Below, piece after piece: positions 25,012 through 38,200 of a stretch of DNA of 64,000 nucleotides. Numbering within the stretch: the stretch's first letter is position 1; each line of letters begins with the position of its first letter. The stretch covers positions 62,001-126,000 of the forward strand of contig JACAXG010000231.1 in assembly GCA_018881555.1 (NCBI GenBank). The letters are read 5' to 3'. The notes beneath the pieces are model-generated. The model saw only the letters and a program-made list of their open reading frames with translations. It ran no database searches and was not told the DNA's origin. The translations under genes and the position numbers were made by a program. Origin of the DNA: Amblyornis subalaris. Taxonomy: Eukaryota; Chordata; Aves; Passeriformes; Ptilonorhynchidae.

Positions 25012-28000
25012 GTAAGAATCTGTAACGTTGCTTGAAAAATGCTCATTCATAGTGCTTTAAGCCCTTAAATTTCCATATTTCTCCCTGTACTTTGCTGAAG
25101 ACTGTCCTTTGAAGTAATTTAAGTAGCCTTATTAAGTAGATGTTTGATGCAAACTACATTGATTTCACAAGAAAGTGGAAAAGTAGGAGTAGACTATAGA
25201 ATGATTAGAAGATATGGGTGGTACCAGTTAACTTCTGCTTAACCTTTCCTTATGAAGCCAAGTAGTAGTGTCTCCCATAAACTTAGCTGATTTTTACCTT
25301 CTGTCCAGTAGTTAGGACAAACAGAATACCCTCAGTTTTTTGAAGACTCTAATATAAATGCCATATAATATTCATGTCCACATTCCAATAGAAATATAAA
25401 ATATGGATATGTACACACACTGAATACAATATATTTAATCTATTAAGTATTTGCCATACTTTGTCCTCAGTGTATTTACATAACGGATGAAAGTTATCTA
25501 AAGAAAATACTGTGAATAGGTAATATCCTTGTATTCTAAACCGTGCTCTACATAGTCATGCATTGTGTGGATATCTTGCAAATTCTGCTCTGATTTAGTG
25601 AGTGTGACCAGGTGAGATTGTATATAAAAGTTGGANAATGGTCTGTGAAGAAAAATAATGCTGTATTCTATCCATACCTAAGTTCTCCAGGTAACACTGC
25701 TTTAGTTGAATTAAGGATTGTTCTCAATTTAATTAAGAGTTGACCCCTAGTTAGTTTCAAGGCTTATCTTAAGTGCACATTAATTTTAATTTTCATGCTC
25801 TGCACAGGGTTTTTGCAGTGTACAGCNATTCCGGATTTTAGTGCATACTGGGAATGCTTAGAATGGTTTGTGGTCTTTTAGAAAGCTTGTGCTGGATTCC
25901 AAGTACATCTAGGATCTTCTGCTATTTCCACCTGGGGGGAAAAAAGTGTTTTGGCATTTTACATCATATTGACTCATAGGAGGCAAAGCAAAACAGTTTT
26001 GTTGATATTTGTTTTGGATTTAGTCCTCATTTAAACTTGGAAAATCAAGCTTCACAGCTGAGGAGCATGCATTTCCATGAATTGAATTGAAAGAAAGTTC
26101 CTATGAACCTCATAAAAGCCCAAACAACCATTTTTTTGNGTGACTGTTTTTTATTTTGCCGTCAGGAGTTGGGTTGCTTTGACACAAGTTTTGATAAAAT
26201 ATGGTAAAATTTGTTGTGTATCCTGTAATAGATGACATTGCTTCAGCATATATCTCAATGTGGTTTTAATATGATGGTTAACAATATTCTGTGTTAGAGC
26301 TGTAAGGCTCCGCATAAACCTTGTAAGGATGTATATCCTGCAGAGCACTCAGGATGAAAAATGTAAACCAACAATAACTGGAGGTGGAAATGGAAACGAA
26401 ACCTTTACAAAATACTGAATTATGTGCCATATTGAAGTTGTTATGGTACCACAGAAATCTGAATGTAATTTAAGAAGCTTAGTCAGGGAATGGGAAAATC
26501 TTTGGACATACCAATGATATTTACAGACAGAAGCTCCTAGCTGGTGTTCAGGTTTCCTTGTAGGCAGTCAAGTGGAACACTGGTGAAAGAAAATACTCTG
26601 AAGAATTTTTATTTACTCTTCAAACAATTCTGCACAATGGTTTGTTGTATTTTTATTTGGAGGGNATGTGTTAGAAGACAATTTGGATGCAGTCTACATC
26701 TCCAGAACATTTTCTGCCTTGTAAGCATTAAACATGGAAGTGTTTTTTTAATAAAAGGGAAATGTTTGGAATACACTGTTAACATAAAAAGAAATGCCTC
26801 TTTTACCATAACATCAACATTATTCTCATACATGCCATTTCATTTAAATCAGGTTGTATCTTGTNTTCTAGACCTGGCAATCACTTCAGTTAGATGTTTA
26901 GCAAATACGAATGTGGTGTTTTGCATTCCCGTTGTCACCATTTTTCTCAAACTGATAAATGGTTTCTGTTGCTGCAGATCTTTGTCTAAGAACATATAAA
27001 ATTTGGATTTTCCTGTGTACAAAGATGTAGTGAAAGTAACACTGCAAACTGGCATATTTTCTGGCAATAACGGATGTTTGGCATAATATTTTATTTCTGG
27101 CAGTAAACTTCTAACTAACACCTAAATAGCATTGCTTTGATAAAACTGCCTAAAAGGGTTGCTCCTGTTCAGTGATGGAAATACAAGGACCTTCCCCTTT
27201 TCAGTGATTCTTTCATGAATTCTGCACAGTTGTAGAAGTACAACACCAGAAATTGAAAGACATCTCTCAGGTCTCAGTGGGATAAATGAGATAATTCTTC
27301 TGCTAATGAAGCCACTAAGAAATTGATGCCAAAACTGAAGAAAAATGAATTGTATTTGCATCTATGTTAGGTGCAGTTTTGTCCGATGTAGTTTGTTACT
27401 GTGGGACTAAAATAAAACCTATTCAAAATATAGCAGTATATATTATCAGTGTTTCAGAGCATAGTGCAGCTGCATGCAACTGTACTTTCAAATATATACT
27501 GTTTTTGAGTTCTATGTTTTTCTATCTGTTGAAATATACGGTAGAAAAATACTTCAGGGTGCTTTTGGAGACAAAAGAACCCATGGTTGTGTTAGTAATG
27601 TACCAGAGGTTTTATTTCACAATTCATTTTTTTCAGGAGAGTTGGTCACTGTTCTGCAAGACTTACAGATTTGTTATTAGCTTATAACAGGGAGTGACAG
27701 CAGACTATAAAGTCTGAAATAATAATTAAAAAAAAACCAACCAAACAAGGAAATTCTAAGGGGTGTTTTTGGGTGATTATACTTTACCAAGCTGAGTTTT
27801 CTGAGTAGAAAGAGATATTTCAAAAATACTGAGTTTGTGATAAAGCATAGGAATAGGAAATCCGTTTGGGAAATGAGGGAATTTGTCCAGGCTAATTTAA
27901 AGGGTTCAAAGGGTTCATGCTACATGGGATAGTTTTGATATGATGGTTGCATGGCATCTGGGTTGACTGATGGCTCGTATGTCTGATCATTAAGCTATTA

Positions 28001-29971
28001 ATGCTTTCTTTGTTCAAGACATTACAAAGGGAAAGTATGTCTGTCGATACGAACATTCTGACTTTGACTGATGGAGAGCCCTTGGTGGTATAGCCATCAA
28101 CAGTAACTTTACTGAAGAGTAAATATTTTCATAGTTCTGCTGATGTTACCAAATAATGACATACAGGTGCTTTATTGCTCAGAATCATCCCTTTCTTATC
28201 GTAGTCACATTTGTGATACTATAGTTAATAGTAACAGCTATAAACTGGTGTTGGGGAAGTACATTTCCATCTCTGTTTATGTTTGCAGTCATACCAACCA
28301 AGTAAATGTCTGTATTACATCTTAAGTTTTTATTGAAGTTGTAGTTTGGAAGAAAAATATGCCTGAGGGTGAAATGCATATTTTAAGTGACTCTGATTTA
28401 CAGTAATTAACTTATGTTAGGGACTATAAATTTACCACTTCACAGTGTTGGTTAGATAAAGTTGAAAAATACACTTTAAGGCAATGATGAAAAAGAAATG
28501 GTGTCAGAAGAAACTCGTGAAGTGCCTGTAAAAGTCATAGGGGTTACTATCAAAAGTGTTTTCTGTAAGAAGATGATCTGAATGTAAATCAGAAGAAAAA
28601 GAAATGATCATTTGGGAAAGACTAGATAGCCTGTTAGGTTTCATGCATCATAGCAAATGGGTTTTACTGTAGAGTTCTGTAGAGAAATGTAGAAAATACC
28701 CTTTTCTGGAAAGAATCCTTTACTGAGACTAAGTTCTCAAAATCAAAGGTAAAGTTATTTCTGTAATTCCAGCAGGATTAATTCTGCCACGACTGACAGT
28801 AGACAAATTTTTCTTTAAATTTTCCATTAATGTCTAGTACTTTTGAAGCTTTGAGCTAATAGTTGCATCTTTGGCAAGAGTAATTTTTATGAACTCTAAT
28901 TTTTAGAATTTATTGAAAACTGTCACTTTCACTAATTCTTGTGATTATTCCAACCTCGGTCTTAATCGTAGTAAATAATACATCTGCAATTATTTTTTTG
29001 TGCCTTGTATTTTCTATACTCTACTTGTCATTTTTAAATGACAAGTGCAAGCTCCAACTGTGTACCAGACTGAAATATTTTAAAATAGGCTGAAATATTT
29101 TATATTTTCTTATTTTTCATAGGCCAGTACAAATTATCTTCTGGTATTTTTTAAATACTTTTAAAATTTCTTAAACCAAAAAAACCCCAAACAACCCCAC
29201 CCCAAAGTGATGACTGATAACTTGGGACTGATTTTCTATGTAGTTGTATTCTTTATTTTTGCGAGCAGACAAGTTTACAGCAGACCCATTATAATTATTC
29301 CCCTCCTTCTATTTAGAAACAAGCTGGATAATACATCTGCACGTAAGTAGTTTAAGAGGGAAAAACACATGAAATTTGTTGCCTTTTGTCCAGCTGGGAA
29401 AATTACTTTACATTAAATGACATTGACTATCATTTTTAAAGATCAAAACTAATAAATAAGTCTCCCTCTCATTTGAGTCAATGTGGTAAAACAGAACCAT
29501 TAAGAAAGATTCTTCTGGTACAGTAAAGCATCTAAGTCTAAAAGAAGTGGGGGGAAAAAAGGCTGCTAAGTTTTAAACCTTTAATCACCGAAATAAAAGG
29601 AAGAAGCTTTAAGCTTTTTCCCGATAAAGCTCATAATTTTTCAGTAAAAAAGGTCAGTCTCAGCCTGGAGTTTAGTTTGTTTCAGGGCAATATAAGATTG
29701 TCAAGTGATGGGAAGAAGGTGAAGGAATGAGATTCCCACTCCTCCCAAGGCAGGGAAGCTCCAGTATTAGGGAGAAAGGTTAAAAATGGAGTAGTGTTCC
29801 TGTCCATGTCCTTTGCTCAGGCATGTGTGTGTGACCCAGCTGGACAATAAGAGGAGTAAGAGCATGGTTCAAGTACCTTGAACATTCTTTGACAGTATGT
29901 TTTGATATGGAAATTGTCAGCATTCTGCATGCTAGCCTGCTTTCAAGAGGACCAGAGCACCAGAGAGAACT
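25012..29971. other. Probable intron sequence, no exon recognised
   Basis: AT-rich sequence directly after the donor at 25012. Several frames of 60-150 codons are open (for example 26544-26999 plus and 27122-27361 minus), but they overlap on opposite strands, carry no domains and have unlikely composition. A perfect 24-base inverted repeat lies at 29023-29046. No LINE or LTR body is recognised here. Confidence 0.55.
29023..29046. repeat. Perfect inverted repeat, 11-bp arms
   Basis: The arms ACTTGTCATTT and AAATGACAAGT are exact reverse complements separated by TT. The sequence could extrude as a small hairpin. It is not followed by a clear U-run, and no RNA gene is evident around it. Confidence 0.85.
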
Positions 29972-30310
29972 AGAATCATAGAAGCATTAAGGTTGGGAAA
30001 GACCTCCAAGATCATGGAGTTCAACTTTTGACCAACTTAGTGCCCCATCGAGTAATTTCCTGAATGCCTCCAGGGATGGTGACTCTACCACCTCCCTGGG
30101 CAGCCTGCTCCAATGTCCAACCTGAACCTCCCCTGGCGCAGCTTGAGACTGTGTCATCTTGTACTTTGGCTGGTTGCTTGGGAGAAGAGGCCACCCCCCA
30201 CGTGGCCACACCCTCCTTCTAGGCAGTTGTAGTGAGTGACAAGGTCTCNTCTGAACTCCTTTTCTCCAGGGTAAACAACCCCAATTCTCTCAGTGGCTCC
30301 TCATATGAGT
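29972..30310 (-). mobile_element. CR1-type LINE, 5'-truncated 3' end
   Basis: The plus strand starts AGAATCATAGAAGCATTAAG followed by GTTGGGAAAGACCTCCAAGA. It then carries the blocks GGTGACTCTACCACCTCCCT and GGGCAGCCTGCTCCAATGTC, and ends near CTCAGTGGCTCCTCATATGA. This order is the reverse complement of a bird CR1 3' region, so the element is on the minus strand. It comprises the end of ORF2 and the short 3' UTR with its ATTCT-type terminus. Frames are interrupted and no intact reverse transcriptase remains. Open frames called here are by-products of the repeat. Confidence 0.92.
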
Positions 30311-30418
30311 AGGTGGACAAAAGGACGTCGTCGTAAAGCCACTAAGTTACTGCAAATTGATGTGTTACTCTTTCTAGTTTTATTTGTAATCTCTTAAAAG
30401 CAGGATTTCAAACTGATT

Positions 30419-30473
30419 GATTATTTGACAATGTTAGAATGTCTATGATTATTTGACAATGTTAGAATGTCTA
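30419..30473. repeat. 28-bp direct tandem duplication
   Basis: A unit beginning GATTATTTGACAATGTTAGA (30419-30446) is repeated with no mismatch over its first 27 bases at 30447-30473. The perfect match suggests a fairly recent duplication, perhaps still variable in length in the population. Confidence 0.9.
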
Positions 30474-31290
30474 AAAACAAAAGATCAAATAGTAAGTAAC
30501 TTGGGGGAAAGAAGGAATTTGAAGAGCAAGGAGGTGGTTTCACCACTATTCCAAACACTATCACAGTTCCTTTAAGTGTCTGGTAATAATTTTCTTCCTG
30601 CAGTTAATTTTATTTGCTGAGAAGACAGTGGGTTACAGCAAAAATAGCAAGTTGAAGGCAAATTGCACCACTATCTAGTAATCTTTGTTTGTAGCTAAAT
30701 TCACGTGATTCCTCGCAGGGAATTCTCTGGATAGAATTTAAAGGTGCCAGTGTTCTGTTGGTCTGAGAAAGGCTTAACATGGTCTGTTTGAAACTTTTAT
30801 GGATTAATGAAAACCTATAATATATCTTTATCTGATGCTTTGCACTTCAAAGGACTACCAGAAGAAACTATGCCCAATTGTATTTTCATTTTTTAAATCA
30901 TATTCTGGTTTTGCAGTTGATAAGAAGGGGATATAAGATTTTAATTTTTTTAACAGGCTTGCATCTGGTGATTGGCAATAGTACCGGTTTTCAAAAAATA
31001 AAGCTTTCTCTATTTCTTCCGGGTGGCATAAAATGAACTCAAACAAAATTAGGCAGAAATAGGTTTGGTGTGCATTATGAATTGTAAAAGTTCAAAGAAC
31101 AGAAAGAATTGTGGTATTCTTGTTTAATTGTATTCTCTGGAACTTGTATCAAGCTCAGAACAAGCATTCAACCTTGGTAAAAACCTTATGCTAATGAAGA
31201 ATCTGACATGTGTGTTGGTTAGATGTATTTTAATTAAAAAGTTTTGAGAATTAATTTTAACTTGAGCGTTCACCTTTTTTTTTTTTCCAG

Positions 31291-31337
31291 CTGGTCTCAG
31301 AGATACTGAAGTTAATCTTCAATGGGCTGTCTCTGTT
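31291..31337 (+). CDS. Weak candidate small exon
   Basis: A long pyrimidine tract (CACC then twelve T) ends in CCAG, followed by 47 bases that read LVSEILKLIFNGLSL plus two bases, then GTAAGC. The peptide has the hydrophobic periodicity of a helix and would continue from the phase 0 end of the exon at 24829-25011. However, it would end in phase 2 while the next firm exon at 47268 starts in phase 0. A further unseen exon would therefore be required. A chance acceptor is also plausible, so confidence is low. Confidence 0.22.
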
Positions 31338-31879
31338 GTAAGCAGAGGCCTACTTAGGGATCTTATTTCTTGGTGTAAATTAGTCAAGGCAGAACTGTGT
31401 TCTGCTGTGATTAGTTTGCTTCCAGCATATATCACCTTCTTTTAAAGTAATTTGGATACCCTACACAGTACTGCAGTTCTCCCAAGAGACATACCCTTTG
31501 TTTGATAAATTAAATAAGCTTCTGTTATCAGACATCTTTCTCTATGTAATATTGTGATGGAGACCTCTAAACTTTCTCTTTGTTAGGGTAGTCTGTCTAG
31601 TTCAGGTACAAAGAGCTATTTTAGTGTAGTAGTCATTACTGAGTATGTGCTGCATACCAGGAGTTCGGATCAGTTGTCATCTAAACTGCTTAATGACAAG
31701 AGTGATGCATTACAGTGATTACAGCAATGTTGTTCACCAAAGGGTCTTAACACTCAATATACATAATCAGTGGCTCTTGCTTTTGCTTTTGTTTTCTTTT
31801 TTCTTTTGAAGAAGTTTATTGTCAGTGGAGAATTCCCTTGATATTGCATCCTAATTGAAAGATCCTCAGACTCATGCTA

Positions 31880-32203
31880 TGCAGCCTTCCAGTACTCAAA
31901 AAGGGTTTACAAGAAGGATGGAGAGGGATTTTTCACAAGGGCGTGTAGTGTTAGGGAAGGGGGATTGGCCTTAAATTGAAGGAGGGTAGGTTTAGATTAG
32001 ATAATAGGAAAAAAATCTTTGCTATAAGGGTGGCGATGCACTGGAACACGTTGTGTACCCCCATCCATGGAAGTGTTCAAGGCCAGCTTGGATGGGGCTT
32101 TGAGCAACCTGGTCTAGCAGAAGGTGTCCCTGCCTATGGCAGTGGTGTTGAAACTGGATGATGTTTAAGTCCCTTCCAACCAAAACCATTCTATGATTCT
32201 GTG
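31880..32203 (+). mobile_element. CR1-type LINE, 5'-truncated 3' end
   Basis: The plus strand carries, in order, GGAGGGTAGGTTTAGATTAG, GGTGGCGATGCACTGGAACA, GGAAGTGTTCAAGGCCAGCT, GGATGGGGCTTTGAGCAACC, GGTCTAGCAGAAGGTGTCCC and the terminal CCATTCTATGATTCTGTG. This is the sense orientation of a bird CR1 3' end with its characteristic ATTCTATGATTCT terminus. About 320 bases remain and no intact coding frame is left. It lies about 1.6 kb from the minus-strand CR1 copy at 29972, so the two form an inverted pair. Confidence 0.93.
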
Positions 32204-32210
32204 TATTGAT

Positions 32211-35200
32211 CAGTATTGTACTAGTGTGTTAGAAGTGTAATGTGATTTATGATTGATTGTAAAACTCTGCTGGAATTACATACTGAAACAACATATCTGT
32301 TTCAGCATCATTAGTATATGACCTTTATATTACATAACAGGATAGGGTTTATAGAATTAAAAGTTGTGTATTTACTGTAGGTTTTCTTTTCTGATTGTCT
32401 TACATCCATTCAAAGCTACCATGATATTTTATTATAAATACTGTAGTACTTTGTTAGTAGCATTGTGTCTAATCAAATATCATGGCATTTTCTGAGAAAA
32501 TGAGTTACTCCCAATAATTTCATTAAGGTCTCTATTTATATTGAACATATGGCAATGGTGTGCAGCTGAATTCATCATTTCCCTTAGATCTCACGGTCAG
32601 AAATGTTTCTGAGGTGGTGTATCAGGATCTAATCACCAAGCTAGTCTTTGTTTTTGGAGGGAGGTGAGGGGAACCAGTGGTGATGAGACTGCTTTTGGTT
32701 CTGAAGTTGTTGATGGTTGTTCTTGGTTCTAAGTTGCAATCATGTAGCATTTTTTGATCATTACTAGATAACCTATAGCTATTGTTAATATGTTGTGCTG
32801 TTGTATAATCTGTCTACTGGAATTTACAAAGGTATCATGTCACACAGATAGAGATAGGTAGATAGAGATCTCATACAGAAAATGTCATATGAATCTTTCA
32901 TCAGAAAAAAANCCCTTTTTTTTTACCATGATTTTCAGAGTAGTCATTTTTTCAGATGGAATTTTTTTCTTTTAGTTAATGGCAAGATGCCATTTCTAGA
33001 TTAAGAATGATGTACCAGTATCCTCTCATATTGACGCAGGTGGTGAGAGACTCACTTTACATTAAGATAGGCCGGATTAAAGGAACATAAAGATCACATC
33101 ATTTATGTCCTTTGTCATCTCCTGGTTTTTCCAATGAAGTGAAAGTTTGATAAAGNCAAAATATGGTTTTGATACCTCAAAAGTAAAACAGGTCGTAAAT
33201 CAAATTTGTACAAACAGTGGAGGAATTAATGAACTTTGCTCAGGCTACTGTTTCAAGAAAAAAACCGAAAAACCCCCCCTAGCATAAATTTGAAAGTTGG
33301 CTATGCAAGTAAACATGCAAGTACAGTTTGTCACTATCTCTTTGTCCTCACCTGTACATTTTGGGAGAATAGAAATTCCACAATTTGAAGCAACAGAACT
33401 GAGTTTAAAGATAGTGGTGCATAGATCTAAAGTAATGTGAGAATTCAAATAGGAAACAGACTTTATATCAAGTATTTTTTCCCTAGATCTAAAATATTTG
33501 AGTGGGTGTGGTTCCACATTTCACAGGTTTTGAAAACACAAACTCATTTGTCAGTATTTCATAGCATATTATATTGATAACCTAATAAAGATATCATAGT
33601 AAAAGATGAAAAGTTCCTCCCCAAGAAATATCAGTGATATAAAAATGGAATATGGACTGAGATGCAATAAGAAGTTTCAATAAGCTTGTTGTAGCGTATG
33701 TTTTATCTACTTTTTTCCTCCAGGCTGAGTATAACAAGGTCTGATTCCTCTTCCCCAGATCAAAAATTATCTTGCTGGACCTAACTGAAGTTATAGAGTT
33801 CATGTATGGCAGACCTGCTGGATGTATAGCATTCTTCAGCAAGATACACAACTCCTGGTGTGTTTTCTTGCCTGCAGACAGCTTTGACAACATCTGCAAA
33901 ACCCAAACAGCACTTCAGTTTTCCTAACTAGCTGGTGAAAAGTTGTTGAGAAAAGAAAGATGAAGTGTTAGATGATTTCAGTCCTGAAAGGCAAAACAAC
34001 AGACCTCTGAAGCTGGCAACAAAAGAAGTCAAGCCACTCCTTTCATGTAGTGCTTACAAGAGTTTCTTTCATCAGTTCCCAGAAAGGGATCAATGGTTGT
34101 AAGAAGTCAAGTTAAAAAGAAAATCAAGATGACAAAAATCTCTCCAAAATTTGGGATTCGGGAATAGCTTCCACAGAAACCCATGAAGTGTTTGAACTTT
34201 CACTATTCCAGACAGGATGCATTTGTATTACAACAAATAGGCATTACTAGACAAGTAATCGTACAATTATATAGTTAGAATTTATCTNTTGAAAAAATGT
34301 GCCCTTTTCTCTTCCTCTTAACCACTCTTTAAAGACCACTGTTGTCTGGAAAAAAATAATAAAAATCGAGTGTTAGGACACAATCTGTATTGCTCCAATT
34401 TTGAAATACGAGACNATTTGGAAGAATAGTTGAGCAATACAGATTCATTACTTGTCAAGAAGCAGCCTACTGNTCTAATTATAATCTAATTTTAACCTAA
34501 TTTTGAAAGTCTGTGCAAATGAAAAATATCCAATGCAAAAGGATGCAGCTCGTATGGAAATTTGGTGGCAGTATCCAGCGGTTAAGTTTTCATGGAGGAG
34601 CTAATGAAACCATCATCTATATTAGTCCTGGTATATAATTTTTTGGTGAAGCATGCACTTTCCTGAGAGTAAATTACTAATCTCAAAAGTGTGGAAGAGT
34701 TAAACAGGTGTGGAAATATTATGACTTTGATTCTCACCTGGAGTTCTGCCTTCTTACAGGTGATATACTCTTTAATCATGTTACCAGTTGTTTCATTAAT
34801 ACAGAAAACCCTACAACTGCTGATAATCATAATTTGTTTCTGTGGGCAGAATTTTTGTTCAGAATTGGGCTTGAAAAATATATTAAAATCTTGAATGATA
34901 GAGGTCATTGTCTTGATGGTTGCAGCTTTCAGAACCTTTGTTTCCTAATACTCACTTTGCTAGATTTCTAAAACACCCACTGCTTTAATATTGCTCTTTC
35001 ACATTTTGATTTTTCCAGAAGATTAGTTTAGGAGCACCATTCCTAAAAGAAAAANATCACATATTTTGTAAGATAGCTTTAAAAACACTATTTTGACTAC
35101 TAAGCCATAAGCATTTTTAGGTGTCTTTCCATACCTGAAGGTGCTATAGAAGGAGAGTTTGGCAAGTTTTGATCTAAAGTTAAATGTCCATAGAACAGAA

Positions 35201-38200
35201 TCCTCCAAAAACTATATTTATGTTTAATATAGAAGTGTTTGGTGGTTTTTGAAATGAACTTCAGAGGACAAAAATACCAGAGAAACTTTTAAATGGCAGT
35301 GTACTTTTCAGGAAAGAATCTGTTATAGAGATTTTTCCCAGGTGAAGTTGCCATAGGCTATCAATATATGTTTACCAAGTAGGACTCAAAATGAGAAGTT
35401 CTTGTAGAGAGTTGTTTATGCTTCTGGAGTTGCATTAAATAAATATTTCTACATTGACCAGATAAAGTTGCTGTTTCTGTTATGACTGGCAATTACAGCA
35501 CAGCTGTGCAGAAGTTACAAGTGTGTCTGTAACAGACTTTTAAATGAACCCACTTTATTCAGAAAGGATTTTTGCTAAAGCTGATTTTTGCAGTCTATTA
35601 GCCTCAAAATGTGAGAGATTAATATTTGAACTAGATGTTCTGAAGTAGCTTGAAAAGAGTTGCTAGCATGAATACTTATTGTTAAATAGCTATGCACATA
35701 TCTGTTGTGTTGTACTTGGACCAGTACAATAAATATTGTAAAGAGATCTCATACGCTTTCCTGTACAANTCTCGATTCCTTTCCGTAGTCTTTTATTTGT
35801 TGTTCTTCACTGAGTGTTTAAGCTTTTACACCTTAAATATCTGTTGTGTGAGGATCCCTACAGAGCTTGATTGCTCAGGAGGTGACATATCAGAGTTATC
35901 AAGATGTTACCTTGTACTTCTCTGTTTTTTGCATTTTCTTTTGTTCCTTGTTTGGCTTTTATTCCTTGTGTTTTAAGTAAATTGTAATTATTTTGGAGTA
36001 GGTAAATTTGCTAAGTCCAAACCCTTAGTAAGACTTAAATATCTATAATGCTAATGTAGCTCTTAACAATAGGTTGACTTCAGAGTAACATCTCACAAAT
36101 AAGGATGGTTTCCATGATTTAAAATGAAATTGATTCATCTACTAGTTTGAACTATACTTCTAGAACTATGTATCATACTAATTGTCTTCATTTTAGTTGT
36201 TCTGTCTTTTACTTTGTCTTGGATGGTCGAGTGTATCCTCACTCTGATATTGTTTTCATCAGTCTGCAAATTCCCATTACAACTGAATTATTTTAAATGG
36301 CAGTAGAAATAAAAATCAGATCAGTTAATATTATGAACNTTATGCATCATAACTGATTTAAAGAAAGATATTAGTAGAGAGAGCAGAATTATTATAAGAN
36401 TTTCGGTTGTGTGTTTTCTATTGTGTGCTCAATATAAATGTCCTTCTTAGGCACTTAATAGATTTGGAATGTGTTTAAGCTTGAGTCATTTGTCTGGATT
36501 TTCATCAGACTTGAATTCCACTAGTCTGCAGGATTTTGCCAGTTCCCTGTTTTTTAGTTATTCCAGTGGTAGATTTTTGTCACTTATATACATGGAGATG
36601 CTTTTGCTTTGTTTTTGTTTTTTTTCTTTAATACAAAAATGAATTGTAGAAGATTCCAGATAATTTGTGACTGGTGTTTCTAATGCATTATGTTAAAGAA
36701 AACTGGTTTGATATTGTTACAAAGATAATTCTTCAACCAAGAATAATTTTTTTCTTAGAAAACCTTTTCTTAAAAAATACGCTGTTTCTTGACACTGTTC
36801 AAACGTAATACATTAAGACTTCAGTAATATTTTTCTGCATTTTTTTCTGAGTGCTTTGTAGATATTGAGTCTATTGGCTTGCCTTTTTCTTTTATTTTAT
36901 TCCGATTCTTTTCAAAAGGTCTCCTAAATGCTTTGTCAATTCTTTTTTGGGAGTAATTTTTCAGAGACACTCAAAAGGAAAGTTTGTCATTTCCATTTCT
37001 GACAGCAGAGACAAATGTTGCATGCCTACTGCGTGCCTTCCGTGGCTGTTATCTCCTCTTTGAGACTAATAGATCAGTTGGAAATATAGGATGTGCTTGA
37101 AAAATACGGATTAGGAAGACTGAATTCCTNGTCAGATTTGCTGATGGTCTGTGCCTCTGTTGGAGACTACAAGTTCAGTAGCCATGGATTAATGGATTAC
37201 TGGTTTATATGTGTAACAGTAAGATAATTTGTTTTTAATCACTGTAAAAGCGAAGTGCTGAGAGACACATGGCTGGTGTTTCTTGTGAATTAAAATACAC
37301 AATGCTTTCAGATACAGAAACCTCTTTGGTTGTTTGGATAAGTATAAATGCCAGGATTGTCATTCATATTGTGAGCTTTCAAGTATTCTAGCATTTTTGG
37401 AAGCTGATGAAATCACTATTGTGTCTAAAATCAAGGTATAAGATATAGCCAGGCAAATTCCTGAGTTAAGAACTTAAGAATTCCCATAATTTGACTGGCA
37501 CCAATTTTGCATAGTTTATGCAGTATATTTCACATTGCATTTGAATTCTTTCAGAACTGCCTTGATTGTCACTCCAGGATAAATTACATTATAGGCAGCT
37601 AGAAAAATGGCTGTTACCTTAGGAATATTATGACTAAAGATAAAGGCTTTCAAAGTAAAAGATACACAATCAAGTATCTGTCTCACTTATGAACACAACT
37701 TGGGAACAATCTTGTTCAAGTTTGACTGATATGCTATTAGAATGATTTATTTACACTTAAGACAAATAGTATTAATTTGTAGGTCTCTAAATTATACTGT
37801 CTATGTTAAGAAGCTACACTATATGAGTAAACCTACCAATTCTGACAACAGGCCCTGTCTCAGACTTCTCCCTACGTATATGTGCTCTATGCATCTTATC
37901 AACAACAATATGGAAATCCTTCTCTCAGGTCCTGCGAGAGAGAGGTCCAACTATCTATGTGTAGTTGACCTTGGTTTTTGAGCAGCTAAACTCTTGGGGA
38001 GCGGGGTCTTGCAGTCAAGCGTTAGGCTAAAAATTAGGTACTCTGGATGAAGCCTTATGCCAAAGTGAGATTGAATATATAATTATGGTCACGCTCAGAT
38101 ATGCCATGATGCCTGAGGATCCTTAGTGATAGTTTATATGGAATGTAAGTGATATGTACCAATATAATATTAGCCACGCTCATATAACAAATCTACATTT

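Noticed and set aside
26544..26999. Longest non-viral open frame, 151 codons on the plus strand
   Set aside because: It contains two N-codons, overlaps an equally open minus-strand frame, has a Cys/Phe-rich composition typical of AT-rich noise, and shows no domain or splice context.
29023..29046. Inverted repeat as a terminator or RNA gene
   Set aside because: Factor-independent terminators are not expected in a bird nuclear genome, and there are no flanking features of a structured RNA.
29987..30211. Two minus-strand frames in the CR1 region
   Set aside because: They lie within the CR1 3' end and reflect degraded LINE sequence.
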